Below, in pieces: positions 1-8,528 of a DNA stretch of 64,000 nt. How positions within the stretch are numbered: position 1 is the stretch's first letter; every line of letters starts with the position of its first letter. The position numbers were made by a program, and so were the translations under genes. Below the pieces are notes generated by a model. That model was not told the origin of the DNA, did no database searches, and saw only the letters and a program-made list of their open reading frames with translations. This DNA is from Acidobacteriota bacterium (GTDB lineage Bacteria > Acidobacteriota > Vicinamibacteria > Vicinamibacterales > UBA2999): the NCBI GenBank assembly GCA_018000455.1, contig JAGNJW010000023.1, forward strand, positions 1 through 64,000. The letters are read 5' to 3'.

Positions 1-1071
1 CTGCTCGAGGTGCTGGACCCGGCGCAGAACCACACCTTTCGCGATCACTACCTCGAAGTACCAGTGGACCTCTCGAAGGTGCTCTTCATCGCCACCGCCA
101 ACCAGCTCGGCACCATGCATCCGGCGCTACTCGATCGCATGGAGATCATCCGGCTGTCGGGCTACACCGAAGAAGACAAAGTCCACATCGCCCGCCGCTT
201 TCTCATTCCACGGCAGCTGACCGAACACGGCTTGACCGCCGATGCGCTGACCTTCGACGACGGCGCGCTCAGCGTCATCATCTCGGAGTACACGCGCGAG
301 GCCGGCGTGCGCAACCTCGAGCGCCTGATCGGCACCGTCGCCCGCAAGGTGGCGGCCAGGGTGGCGGTCGCGCCCGCCGGCACGCCGGTCGAGATGACTG
401 CCGTCGCCGGCGAGCAGATCGACGACTTCCTCGGCCCGGCGCGCTTCAAGAAGGAAGTCGCGTTCCGGACGTCGATGCCCGGCGTCGCGACTGGGCTGGC
501 GTGGACGGAGTCGGGGGGCGACGTGCTCTTCATCGAAGCCTCGCTACTGCCCGGCGGCAAGGACCAGATCATCCTGACTGGACAACTCGGGAGCGTGATG
601 CAGGAGTCGGCGCGCGCCGCCGTCAGTCATATTCGCGCCCAGGCGACCGAACTCGGGGTCGATCCGACGTTCCTGCGCGACAAAGACCTGCACCTGCACG
701 TGCCGGCCGGCGCCATCCCCAAGGACGGCCCGTCGGCCGGTGTCACGATGGCCACCGCGATCCTCTCGGCCGCCTCTCGCCGCCCGGTCCGTGAAGACGT
801 CGCCATGACCGGCGAGATCACGCTGAGCGGTCTGGTGCTGCCGGTGGGCGGTATCCGCGAGAAGGCCCTCGCCGCGCGCCGCTTCGGCATCAAGACGATG
901 ATCTTGCCGGCGCTCAACGAACCCGATCTCATCGACATCCCAGCGGATCTGCGGCGCGACATGACGTTCGTGTTCGCCAGAACGCTCGAGGACGTGCTCG
1001 CCGCAGCACTGGGGCCGAGTCCCGCCGCCGCGCCGGTGGTGGCCCACGGCCCCGAGGACGTGGACGCATAG
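1..1071 (+). CDS. lon: Lon protease (endopeptidase La), C-terminal part, 5' end outside window
   Basis: ATP-dependent cytoplasmic serine protease that degrades misfolded and regulatory proteins. The frame is open from base 1, so the start lies upstream and only the last 356 residues are here. They cover the end of the AAA+ module (sensor segment with ATANQ, then LLDRMEII and the small alpha domain) and the complete S16 protease domain. The catalytic Ser lies in KDGPSAGV (codon 733-735) and the catalytic Lys in IREKALAA (codon 862-864), the Ser-Lys dyad of Lon. The C-terminus has a short Ala/Pro tail. The next gene starts 11 bases downstream on the same strand, so they may be co-transcribed. 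Family assignment is secure; only completeness cannot be judged. Confidence 0.97.
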   Translation: MLEVLDPAQNHTFRDHYLEVPVDLSKVLFIATANQLGTMHPALLDRMEIIRLSGYTEEDKVHIARRFLIPRQLTEHGLTADALTFDDGALSVIISEYTREAGVRNLERLIGTVARKVAARVAVAPAGTPVEMTAVAGEQIDDFLGPARFKKEVAFRTSMPGVATGLAWTESGGDVLFIEASLLPGGKDQIILTGQLGSVMQESARAAVSHIRAQATELGVDPTFLRDKDLHLHVPAGAIPKDGPSAGVTMATAILSAASRRPVREDVAMTGEITLSGLVLPVGGIREKALAARRFGIKTMILPALNEPDLIDIPADLRRDMTFVFARTLEDVLAAALGPSPAAAPVVAHGPEDVDA

Positions 1072-1081
1072 CGCGCAACCG

Positions 1082-2203
1082 ATGCCGCAGCCGCTCGTCT
1101 ACTACATCTCGGGTCACGGGTTCGGCCACGCGTCGCGATCCATCGAGGTCATAAACGCCGTGATGACAGCGGCACCCGCCTGGCCCATCCACATCCGCAC
1201 CGCCGCACCGCAGTGGCTCTTCGACCTCACGGTGCGCGGACCGTTCGTCTTCGAAGCCGTGGACACCGACCCGGGCGTGGTTCAGCACGACAGTCTCACC
1301 CTTGACGCGGAGGAGACGATTCGCCGCGCCGATCGCTACGTCCGCGAGCTGCCGGCCCTGGCCGCGCGCGAGGCCGCCTATCTGACCAGCGTCGATGCCG
1401 CCTTCGTGATGGCCGACATTCCACCGCTGGGACTCGAGGCGGCGGAGTTGGCCGGTGTGCCGGCCATGGCGATCGGCAACTTCACCTGGGACTGGATCTT
1501 CCGCGACTACCCCGGCGGCGCGGCGGCGGCTGATGCCCTCGGCGAGGTCTACCGCCGAGGCCGCCGCGCGTTCCGCCTGCCCCTGTGCGGCGGCTTCGAG
1601 ACCGTGCCGGAGGTCATCGACCTGCCCTTCATCGCGCGGCGTGCCCGCCACTCGCCGGCCGATACCCGGGCGCGCCTTGGCCTGCCAGACGGGCGCCTTG
1701 CCCTCGTCTCGTTCGGCGGCTACGGCGTGTCGGGCATCGACCTCGACGCCCTGAGCCGCACCGAAGGCTGGACGCTCGTCGTGAGCGCGAGCGTGCCATT
1801 CGGTCCCGACGGCACGCCGCTGGCTGATGCCGACGCGCGCGGGGCCCTCCACCCGCTCGACGAGCCGGCGATGTACGCCGTGGGCCTGCGCTACGAGGAC
1901 GTGGTCGCAGCGGTGGACGTCGTCGTCACCAAGCCCGGCTACGGAATCATCAGCGAGTGTGTCGCCAACGACACGGCGCTCCTCTACACCGATCGCGGGC
2001 ACTTCATCGAGTACGACGTGCTCGTCCGCGAGATGCCGCGCTACCTGCGCTGTGGCTACCTGCCGCAACCGGCGGCACTGGCCGGGCACTGGCAGACGGC
2101 GCTCGACCAACTGGTCCAGACGGCGCCCCCGGCCGAGCGTCCGCCGGTGGACGGCGCCGAGGTGGCCGCGCGCTGGCTGCTCGACCGGCTCGCTCGCGAC
2201 TGA
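1082..2203 (+). CDS. GT-B-like glycosyltransferase family protein (HGFGHASR type)
   Basis: A 373-residue protein opening with YYISGHGFGHASRS, the glycine-rich N-terminal loop of MurG/GT28-like nucleotide-sugar transferases. It resembles the bacterial family related to the N-terminal half of plant L-arabinokinase. The second half carries VSFGGYGVSG and a VVTKPGYGIISE segment, the usual donor-binding region of the GT-B fold (compare KPGG in MurG). No signal peptide or membrane segment is seen, so it is probably cytoplasmic or peripheral. It lies 11 bases after lon. Sugar donor and acceptor cannot be read from the sequence. A fold-level call is good; a precise reaction is not. Confidence 0.75.
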   Translation: MPQPLVYYISGHGFGHASRSIEVINAVMTAAPAWPIHIRTAAPQWLFDLTVRGPFVFEAVDTDPGVVQHDSLTLDAEETIRRADRYVRELPALAAREAAYLTSVDAAFVMADIPPLGLEAAELAGVPAMAIGNFTWDWIFRDYPGGAAAADALGEVYRRGRRAFRLPLCGGFETVPEVIDLPFIARRARHSPADTRARLGLPDGRLALVSFGGYGVSGIDLDALSRTEGWTLVVSASVPFGPDGTPLADADARGALHPLDEPAMYAVGLRYEDVVAAVDVVVTKPGYGIISECVANDTALLYTDRGHFIEYDVLVREMPRYLRCGYLPQPAALAGHWQTALDQLVQTAPPAERPPVDGAEVAARWLLDRLARD

Positions 2204-2258
2204 GCTGGGAGGCCGCGCCGCAGCGGCGGCGGTATACTCGCCCGCGAGGAGTCTTCTG

Positions 2259-3539
2259 ATGCTGTCTCGCCGCTCGCTCATCACCTCCGGCGCCCTGGCT
2301 GCCGGTGCGCTCGCCACCACGCGGACCGTCGACGCCGGACAGGCGCCGACTGCGCCCGCCTCGATTGCCTCGCTGACATCGATGCGCGGCCAGGCCGTGC
2401 CGATCAGAGGCGACGAGCGGCGGGGCCGCGTGGAGAAGGCACGGCGTCTGATGGGCGAGCACGAGGTCGACGCCCTGATGCTCACCGGCGGCACCTCGCT
2501 CGTCTACTTCAGCGGCATTCAGTGGGGCCTCAGCGAGCGCCTCTTTTCGCTGGTGATTCCGAGGAGCGGCGAGCCCTTCGTCGTCTGCCCGGCCTTCGAG
2601 GAAGATCGCGCTCGCGAGCAGTTCGCCACCAGCCCCTTCACCGGCACCGCCGACGTGCGCACGTGGGAGGAGCACGACAGTCCGTACGAGCGGCTGGCGC
2701 AGGGACTGAAGGATCGGGGTATCTCGACGGGCCGGATCGGCGTCGAGGAGACCGTGCGCCACATGTTCGTCGACGGCGTGGCGAAGGCGGCGCCCGCCCT
2801 CACACTCGTGAGCGGCACGCCGGTCACGGCCGGTTGCCGCACCATCAAAGACCAGCACGAATTGACGCTCATGAAGCTGGCCTGCGCCGTCACGCTCACG
2901 GCCTACGAGGCGGCGTGGAAGGCCCTCGCGGAAGGCATGACGCAGAACGCGTTCCAGGGACTCATCGCCGCCGCCCACGCCAAGCTCGGGTATCCCGGCT
3001 ACGCCAGCGTGCAGACGGCCGAGTTCTCGGCCTTGCCGCACGGTTCGATCCAGCCGCAGGTGATTCGCGAAGGCACCATCATCCTCATCGACGGCGGCTG
3101 CGCGGTCGAAGGCTATCAGTCGGACATCAGCCGCACGTTCGTGCTCGGCAGGGCCACCGACAAGATGAAGAAGGTGTTCGACCTCGAGTTCGCCGCGCAG
3201 ACCGCGGCGCTCGAGGCGGCGCGTCCAGGCGTGCCGTGCGAGGCCGTGGACGCGGCCGCCCGCAAGGTCATCGAAGACGGCGGCTACGGCCCCGGCTACA
3301 AGTACTTCACGCACCGCGTCGGGCACGGCATGGGCATGGACGGGCACGAATGGCCGTATCTCGTGAAGGGTAATCGGCTGCCACTGGCCCCGGGGATGGT
3401 GTTCAGCGACGAGCCGGGGATCTACATCCGCGGCGAGTTCGGTGTGCGTCTCGAAGACGACATGTACATCACCGAGTCCGGCGCCGAGTTGATGACGCCG
3501 CAGAGCCGCTCGCTCGAACGGCCGTTCGCGACGTCGTAG
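2259..3539 (+). CDS. Exported M24 family metallopeptidase (Xaa-Pro aminopeptidase-like)
   Basis: Predicted aminopeptidase P/prolidase-like enzyme of 426 residues, exported. The ATG at 2259 is preceded by a TATACT box (2233-2238) and a Shine-Dalgarno-like CGAGGAG (2244-2250). The frame stays open far upstream, but those residues are shadow of the glycosyltransferase gene. The N-terminus has RRSLITSG followed by a hydrophobic stretch, a twin-arginine-type signal. After a creatinase-like N-domain, the pita-bread domain shows the five metal ligands: two Asp in IDGG...QSDISRTF, His in HRVGHGMGMDGHE, Glu in SDEPGIYI and Glu in RLEDDMYITE. It likely trims N-terminal Xaa-Pro peptides in the periplasm. 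Substrate preference is not determinable. Confidence 0.9.
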   Translation: MLSRRSLITSGALAAGALATTRTVDAGQAPTAPASIASLTSMRGQAVPIRGDERRGRVEKARRLMGEHEVDALMLTGGTSLVYFSGIQWGLSERLFSLVIPRSGEPFVVCPAFEEDRAREQFATSPFTGTADVRTWEEHDSPYERLAQGLKDRGISTGRIGVEETVRHMFVDGVAKAAPALTLVSGTPVTAGCRTIKDQHELTLMKLACAVTLTAYEAAWKALAEGMTQNAFQGLIAAAHAKLGYPGYASVQTAEFSALPHGSIQPQVIREGTIILIDGGCAVEGYQSDISRTFVLGRATDKMKKVFDLEFAAQTAALEAARPGVPCEAVDAAARKVIEDGGYGPGYKYFTHRVGHGMGMDGHEWPYLVKGNRLPLAPGMVFSDEPGIYIRGEFGVRLEDDMYITESGAELMTPQSRSLERPFATS

Positions 3540-3558
3540 GCACCTCGTTCGCTCCTCA

Positions 3559-3785
3559 CACGTCAGGGCAGGCTCCCCGCCGGTGCCGGGTTCCGCAGGC
3601 CGTCAGACGACATCGGGGGCGGGTGTCGGCAGCAGCGCGGGGCCCCGGGTTCGGGCCATGGTCGAATCAAGACGCGTCCAGTCCTTGAACACCCCACGCG
3701 GACTTCGGCGCCGCCTCGTCGTCTGACGTCTGACGCGTGCGCGGCCTGCTCCACACGGCCCCGGCGGGGAGCCTGCCCTGACGTG
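3559..3785. repeat. Long hairpin-ended repeat element, copy A
   Basis: A roughly 227-base non-coding element bounded by a perfect 25-base inverted repeat (3559-3583 against 3761-3785). Inside it are further paired blocks such as GTCAGACGAC and its complement, and a GGGGCCCC centre. Read as reverse complement, its interior aligns with copy B at 4209-4441. Shared blocks include GAAGTCCGCGTGGGGTGTTC, CCGTGTGGAGCAG and CTGCGGAACCCGGC. It starts 20 bases after the M24 peptidase stop. No transposase is nearby. It could be a mobile non-autonomous (MITE- or REP-like) element or a structured RNA; the sequence alone does not decide. Confidence 0.75.
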
Positions 3786-3882
3786 CGAGACCGCAAACGA
3801 AGAGGTCGCAGCAGGCCGATGAGCATCCTGGGCGCGAAGGGCCAACTCGAGGCGCCGCGGTCAGACGATCCTGAAGCGCGGA

Positions 3883-4176
3883 GTGTTCCGGCACTCAGCG
3901 CTGCAGATCCGATGGGTGTCGTGCGCATGGCGCGAGACTTCCCGCTTCTCATTTGGCGCTGGCGAGGCCCGCTACTTTGCTGTCGAATGCCGGTTCGAGG
4001 TCCCTCCGAATGCGAGATTCGAAGGAACCTGGTATTCGGGCACTTTGATGCTGGACTTTTCTACAACCGAAGGTCCTCTCCGGCGCGAGGTTCCGTTCTT
4101 TGTAAGCGCGCGAGAACTGAATGATGAGCTGCGGTACATCGGAAGCGGAGGCCGGCCGCCGGGCACAAAGCGCTGA
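3883..4176 (+). CDS. Doubtful small ORF or gene remnant between the two repeat elements
   Basis: An open frame of 97 residues with a GTG start, lying between hairpin elements A and B. The segment containing WYSGTLMLDFSTTEG reads like genuine protein. However, codon choice (TTT, GCT, GAA, CCT, AAT, AGA, GGA) lacks the G/C third-position bias of every neighbour, and no Shine-Dalgarno sequence precedes the start. I recognise no family. It may be a decayed or transferred gene fragment carried with the repeats. The rest of 3540-4503 shows no coding sequence that I can support. Confidence 0.2.
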   Translation: MFRHSALQIRWVSCAWRETSRFSFGAGEARYFAVECRFEVPPNARFEGTWYSGTLMLDFSTTEGPLRREVPFFVSARELNDELRYIGSGGRPPGTKR

Positions 4177-4208
4177 TAGCACGAGTCTGTAGCCATCAAC
4201 CCTGCCCC

Positions 4209-4441
4209 TCGCCCGTCGGGGCGGTTCCGTCCCGCGAGGCCGTGTGGAGCAGACCGCGCACGCGTGAGACGTCAGACGGCGCCGGCGGCGCCGAAGTCCG
4301 CGTGGGGTGTTCGATGGCGTCGTCGAGCGTCCATCCTCGGCCCGATCTTGGGGCCCCGCGCTTCCGCCGCCACTCGCCCCCGGCGTCGTCTGACGGTCTG
4401 CGGAACCCGGCCTCGCGGGACGGGACCGCCTCGATGGGCGA
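4209..4441. repeat. Long hairpin-ended repeat element, copy B (inverted relative to A)
   Basis: A roughly 233-base element with 33-base terminal inverted repeats (4209-4241 and 4409-4441). The arms differ at three positions, and all three would be G-U pairs in RNA. The terminal stem sequence differs from that of copy A, while the interior blocks match copy A in reverse complement. So the ends changed but stayed self-complementary. It ends 62 bases before the stop of the minus-strand methyltransferase gene at 4504. It contains no supported gene. Confidence 0.75.
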
Positions 4442-4503
4442 ATGTACGCAGAACGACCTGCACGCCAATGGCGAGCGGGCCGCATGTCCGAACGAGGAGC
4501 GAG

Positions 4504-5199
4504 CTACGCGTCCTTGACGCAGGTGACGAGCGACCACATCGACAGCAGGTTCACCTTGTCGATGGAGACCGGACGCAGTTCAGCCTGCTCCAGGAAGCGC
4601 GGCAGGTCGAGATCGGACTTGAAGCCGATGTGCACCGTGAGCGGCGAGATGGCCGTCTCGATGCGCGAGAGCACGGGGTTCTCGCTCTTGAAGTGGTTGA
4701 GAATCACGATCCGTCCGCCGGGCTTGCACACACGGCGCATCTCGCGCACGACCGCCACCGGGTCGGGCACGACGCTGATGAGATACGGCGCATAGACGAT
4801 GTCGAAGGCGTTGTCGTCGAAGGTGAGCGCGACGGCGTCCATCTCCAGGACGCGGACATTGCGCAGCCCGTTCTTGGCAATCCGCTCACGCGCCTTCTCG
4901 AGCATGCCGGCGGAAAAGTCGATCCCGACCACCTGGCACGAGCGCGGGTAGTGCCGCAGGTTGATGCCCGTACCCACGCCCACTTCCAGCAGCGAGCGGC
5001 CCTCGCCGATGGCCATGCGTTCGAGAGCCTGCAGACGCCCGGGGTGCAAGGTTGGTCCGAAGGTCAGATCGTAGACGCCCGAAATCTTCTCGTAGACGCG
5101 CTCCACGAACGCGTTCTCGACGGCCGTCGACGACAACGCCCGTGCCGCGGCGTCACCCCCCATGTACTTCTCGTCTGGGCGTTCACTGAACAAAGCCAT
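4504..5199 (-). CDS. Phospholipid N-methyltransferase, PmtA-like SAM methyltransferase
   Basis: A 231-residue class I SAM-dependent methyltransferase. Motif I is LLEVGVGTGINL (about residue 70), followed by VVGIDFSAGMLEKARER and later CKPGGRIVILNHF. The YDLTFGP...HPGR N-terminal segment, the ISVVPDP motif and NHF resemble bacterial PmtA, which methylates phosphatidylethanolamine towards phosphatidylcholine. The ATG at 5199 has GGAGGG at good spacing, and a TATAGT box lies about 30 bases upstream. It stands alone on the minus strand. The general methyltransferase call is firm; the lipid substrate is inferred from these motifs, and a ubiquinone/menaquinone-type methyltransferase is the alternative. 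Confidence 0.8.
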   Translation of the reverse strand: MALFSERPDEKYMGGDAAARALSSTAVENAFVERVYEKISGVYDLTFGPTLHPGRLQALERMAIGEGRSLLEVGVGTGINLRHYPRSCQVVGIDFSAGMLEKARERIAKNGLRNVRVLEMDAVALTFDDNAFDIVYAPYLISVVPDPVAVVREMRRVCKPGGRIVILNHFKSENPVLSRIETAISPLTVHIGFKSDLDLPRFLEQAELRPVSIDKVNLLSMWSLVTCVKDA

Positions 5200-5228
5200 T
5201 CGGGACCCTCCCCGGGGCGACTGTCGGA

Positions 5229-5234
5229 ACTATA
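5229..5234 (-). promoter_or_regulatory. -10 box of the PmtA-like gene
   Basis: TATAGT on the minus strand, about 30 bases before the ATG at 5199, leaving a short leader that carries the GGAGGG ribosome-binding site. Confidence 0.4.
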
Positions 5235-5276
5235 CCAGAACCGATTCGCGGCACACCGGGACTCTTCCGACCGGTG

Positions 5277-7124
5277 TCACCCGGCCGCCAACACTTCGAG
5301 CGCACGTTCGACGCGCCCGGCCGGCGTCGACACCACGACCCCCGCCGTCATCGGGCGCAGTGCCTTCACTAACTCCACTGCAATCTTTGCGCCCTCTTGC
5401 CGCGAGGCGTCGGGGCCCGTCGTTGCACGCATCCGCTCGACCAGCGTCAACGGCACGACGACATCCGGCACCTCATTCGCCATGAATTCGGCGTTGAGGG
5501 CTGAATCGAACGGCCAGATCCCGGCGATCACCGGAATCTTCAGGTGCTCGATCCTGCGCAGGAAGCGTTCGAACGCCGCGACATCGAACACCGGACGCGT
5601 GACCACGAACTCGGCGCCGGCTTCGACCTTGAACTCGAAGCGGCGCAGCTCCCGGTCGAGGTCGGCGGCCGCCGGGTTGACCATCACGCCGGCCAGCAAT
5701 GCCGTCGGCTCGCCGATCGACTGTCCGGCGATGTCGAGACCGTGATTGAGACGGCTGAGGACGTGAGTCAGACCCACCGAGTCGACGTCGAAGACGGCCG
5801 TGGCGTCAGGGATGTCGCCGATCTTGCGGACGTCGCCCGTGATGCCGAGCACGTTGCGTAGACCCATGGCGTGCGCACCGAGCAGATCGGACTGAATCCC
5901 GAGCAGGTTGCGGTCGCGGCACGAGTACTGGAGCAGCGGCTCGATGCCGCCCTGCTGGCGGATGAGCGCGGCCAGCGCCAGCGCCCCGACGCGGGCGCCG
6001 CCGCGAGGCGCGTCCGAGACGAGCACCAGGTCCACGCCGCGGCCGGCGGCCAGGCGGGCGGCCGCGAGCGCGTCGGCGGCGGCATGGCCCCGGGACGGCG
6101 CCAGTTCCACGCCGGTGACGAAGGTGCCGGCCGCGAGCTTGGCCCCGACCACCGACTTGTCGGCCGACGCGACCGGCGTTTGCGCGAGCGGCGTGCCGAC
6201 GGTGATGGCGCGGTGGCGCCCGTCGACGGCGCGAGCCGTGTCGGGTGCGAGCTGCTTCACGGCCTGGGCGATCTGGCGGATGTGCTCCGGTGTCGTGCCG
6301 CAGCACCCGCCGACGAGGCGGACACCGCTGGCGATGAAGCGGCGGGCGTACGACGCCATGTATTCTGGCGAGCTCAGGTAGATGTTGCGGCCCTCGATAT
6401 CGCGCGGCTTGCCGGCGTTGGGCTGCGCCGAGAGCGGCGCGCCGCCGCAAGCCTCGGCCAGGCGCTCGATCGTCTCGAGCATCGGGGCGGGGCCGACGCT
6501 GCAGTTGACGCCGACCACATTGGCGCCGCGGGCGAGCAGCGCCGGCCCGAACTGCTCGGGGGGCGTGCCGTCGAGGCTGTTGCCGTCTTCCTCGGTCGTC
6601 ACCAGGGCGACGATCGGGAGCGTGCAGAAAGACCGCACGGCATCCACCGCTGCCGCCGCTTCGTTCCAGTCGCGAAACGTCTCGAGGATGAGCAGGTCGA
6701 CACCACCTTCGACCAGCGCGGCCGCCTGCTCGCGGAAGAACTCCCGCGCTTCGTCCACCCCGGTCTTGCCCCACGGCTCGATGCGCACGCCGAGCGGGCC
6801 GATCGCGCCGGCAACGTAGGCCTGGTCGCCGGCCGCGGCGCGGGCCAGCTGGGCGCCCGCCAGATTCAACGCGTGCACTTGGTCGCCCAGGCCAAAGGCC
6901 CGCAACTTGAGACGTGAGGCGCCGAAGGTGTTGGTCTCGATGACGTCGGCGCCGGCCGCGAGATATTCGTTGTGGACGTCGCGCACGAGATCGGGCTGCG
7001 AGACGTTGAGCGACTCGAAGCAGCGGTTGATGAACACACCCTTGCCGTACAGCATGGTGCCCATCGCGCCGTCGCAGACGAGCACACGCGAGGCCAGGGC
7101 GTCGAGGAACGGGAGACGTGACAT
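5277..7124 (-). CDS. Bifunctional homocysteine S-methyltransferase / 5,10-methylenetetrahydrofolate reductase
   Basis: A fused one-carbon enzyme of 615 residues. Residues about 1-290 are a homocysteine methyltransferase barrel: it opens VCDGAMGTMLY and holds the zinc ligands in GVNCS and GGCCGTTPEH. Residues about 325-615 are a MetF-type FAD barrel (FVTGVELAPSRG, LQYSCRDRN, LGITGD, FVVTRPVFD). The same architecture is known from Bacillus YitJ. It makes methyl-THF and transfers methyl groups to homocysteine, closing the methionine cycle. The frame remains open upstream to 7364, but the ATG at 7124 starts exactly at the conserved N-terminus. Its 5' end lies 43 bases from the nuoI stop, on the same strand. 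Confidence 0.92.
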   Translation of the reverse strand: MSRLPFLDALASRVLVCDGAMGTMLYGKGVFINRCFESLNVSQPDLVRDVHNEYLAAGADVIETNTFGASRLKLRAFGLGDQVHALNLAGAQLARAAAGDQAYVAGAIGPLGVRIEPWGKTGVDEAREFFREQAAALVEGGVDLLILETFRDWNEAAAAVDAVRSFCTLPIVALVTTEEDGNSLDGTPPEQFGPALLARGANVVGVNCSVGPAPMLETIERLAEACGGAPLSAQPNAGKPRDIEGRNIYLSSPEYMASYARRFIASGVRLVGGCCGTTPEHIRQIAQAVKQLAPDTARAVDGRHRAITVGTPLAQTPVASADKSVVGAKLAAGTFVTGVELAPSRGHAAADALAAARLAAGRGVDLVLVSDAPRGGARVGALALAALIRQQGGIEPLLQYSCRDRNLLGIQSDLLGAHAMGLRNVLGITGDVRKIGDIPDATAVFDVDSVGLTHVLSRLNHGLDIAGQSIGEPTALLAGVMVNPAAADLDRELRRFEFKVEAGAEFVVTRPVFDVAAFERFLRRIEHLKIPVIAGIWPFDSALNAEFMANEVPDVVVPLTLVERMRATTGPDASRQEGAKIAVELVKALRPMTAGVVVSTPAGRVERALEVLAAG

Positions 7125-7167
7125 CAGGTTGTGGGACGGCGACGGCGCGCCAGGCGCCGGCCGACGC

Positions 7168-7614
7168 CTAGCGAATCGACTGGGGCGTCGTGACTCCGGC
7201 CGGCGGCGGCACCAGCAACTCAGTTTTGTCCCACACGAAGTCTTCCTTGCTGTAGACCGCGAGCTCGTAGTCCTTGCCCATGAAGATCGCCGACACTGGG
7301 CAGGCTTCCTCGCAATAGCCGCAGAAGATGCAGCGCGTCTTGTGGATCTGGTAGACGGCCGCATAGCGAGGACCGGCCATCACCGTGCCGTCGTTCTCGG
7401 CCGCTTCCATGTAGATCGCGTCGGCCGGACACGCCACCGAGCAGAGGCCGCAGGCCACACACTTCTCCATGCCGTGCTCGTCGCGCATCAGCACCTGCTT
7501 GCCGCGGTAGCGGGGGAACATCGGCACCTTCTGGTACGGATAGTCCACCGTGATGGGCTTCCGGAACAGATGCTTGAACGTCAGCGCGAAACCGTTGACC
7601 AACGGGCGAATCAT
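7168..7614 (-). CDS. nuoI: NADH-quinone oxidoreductase subunit I (8Fe ferredoxin-like)
   Basis: A 148-residue iron-sulfur subunit of complex I. It has the hydrophobic N-terminal helix region, then two [4Fe-4S] motifs (CVACGLCSVACP and CIFCGYCEEACP), which relay electrons towards quinone. The start chosen is the ATG at 7614, with AGGGGAG at good spacing; a TACAAT box lies at 7663-7658. No other nuo gene occurs in the 64 kb, so this copy is outside a nuo operon. Length and motifs fit NuoI better than a free ferredoxin. It may serve a complex encoded elsewhere. Confidence 0.88.
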   Translation of the reverse strand: MIRPLVNGFALTFKHLFRKPITVDYPYQKVPMFPRYRGKQVLMRDEHGMEKCVACGLCSVACPADAIYMEAAENDGTVMAGPRYAAVYQIHKTRCIFCGYCEEACPVSAIFMGKDYELAVYSKEDFVWDKTELLVPPPAGVTTPQSIR

Positions 7615-7657
7615 GCCACTCCCCTGCCGGGGCTGAACCGCGCCCCGTACTCCTGCG

Positions 7658-7663
7658 ATTGTA
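7658..7663 (-). promoter_or_regulatory. -10 box of nuoI
   Basis: TACAAT on the minus strand, 43 bases upstream of the nuoI ATG. The leader carries AGGGGAG just before the start. Confidence 0.4.
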
Positions 7664-7787
7664 GCATCGGCACCGCCGGTGGCCCCCTCTTGGCCCACGG
7701 CGCCGCCCTTCGGTTACCATGGAGCGACCGGACCGCAGGCAACGTCGGGCCCGGCACGACCGTATAGGTACCCGAGGAGCCGACCCC

Positions 7788-8528
7788 GTGGATCAGCCAG
7801 ACCGCGCCGACGCCGATGCGCCCGCCACGCCCGAGGTCGTCCCCTCCGCCCCCCCGGCCGAGACCGAGGCCGAGCCGGCCGCCCAGCAAGACACCTCCTC
7901 CCCAGACGCCTTCACGGCGGTGCCGCTCCAAGGCTTCGACGCGCCGCAGGCCGGACACCAGCCGGCCGCCTTCACGCCCGTCGTCCCGTCACCGTCACGC
8001 GCCGAGCGCCTCGCGGCATGGCAAGAAGAGTTCTGGGCCTGGATGAAGACGCTGGCCTCAGCCGCCCTCTACGCGATCGTGATCGTGACCTTCGTCTTCC
8101 AGGTCGCGCGGGTCGAAGGGCTGAGCATGGCGCCCACGCTCGACGACCAGGACCGGCTGATCGTCAACAAACTGATCTATCGCCTCTCGGATCCGCGCCG
8201 CGGCGACATCGTGATGCTCTACTACCCGCTGGATCCCGACAAGATGTTCGTCAAGCGGGTGATCGCCGAGGAAGGCGATCAGGTGCGCATCGTCGACGGC
8301 CGTGTCTACGTGAACGACGTGCCGATGCCGAGCGAGTTCGTGCCGGCCGAGTACCAGAGCCACGATGACTGGGGCCCGCAGGTGATTCCACAGGGCCACT
8401 ACTTCGTCATGGGCGACCACCGCAACAACAGCCAGGACAGCCGCCACTTCGGCTTCGTCCCGAAGCGCTACATCGTCGGCAAGGTGCAAGTGCGGTGGTG
8501 GCCGGTGCCGGAGGCCCGCACCTTCTAG
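7788..8528 (+). CDS. lepB: Signal peptidase I
   Basis: Membrane serine protease that removes signal peptides from exported proteins. A Pro/Ala-rich cytoplasmic N-terminal region is followed by one membrane segment, then the catalytic Ser in EGLSMAPTL and the general-base Lys in MFVKRVIA. The GDHRNNSQDSR box and a C-terminal GKVQVRWWPV complete the S26 fold. The GTG at 7788 has GAGGAG eight bases upstream and gives 246 residues. An in-frame ATG at 7719 is possible but has no such site. The stop codon overlaps that of the convergent cupin gene on CTAG. Confidence 0.93.
   Translation: MDQPDRADADAPATPEVVPSAPPAETEAEPAAQQDTSSPDAFTAVPLQGFDAPQAGHQPAAFTPVVPSPSRAERLAAWQEEFWAWMKTLASAALYAIVIVTFVFQVARVEGLSMAPTLDDQDRLIVNKLIYRLSDPRRGDIVMLYYPLDPDKMFVKRVIAEEGDQVRIVDGRVYVNDVPMPSEFVPAEYQSHDDWGPQVIPQGHYFVMGDHRNNSQDSRHFGFVPKRYIVGKVQVRWWPVPEARTF

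Noticed and set aside
929..2494. Long minus-strand open frame of about 520 codons
   Set aside because: It lies antisense to lon, the glycosyltransferase and the M24 peptidase and has the Arg/His/Gly-rich composition of GC-driven shadow frames; no family motif is present.
3559..4441. Integron attC sites or a gene cassette array
   Set aside because: The elements are palindromic, but they are far longer than attC, lack the GTTRRRY core and no integrase gene is near.
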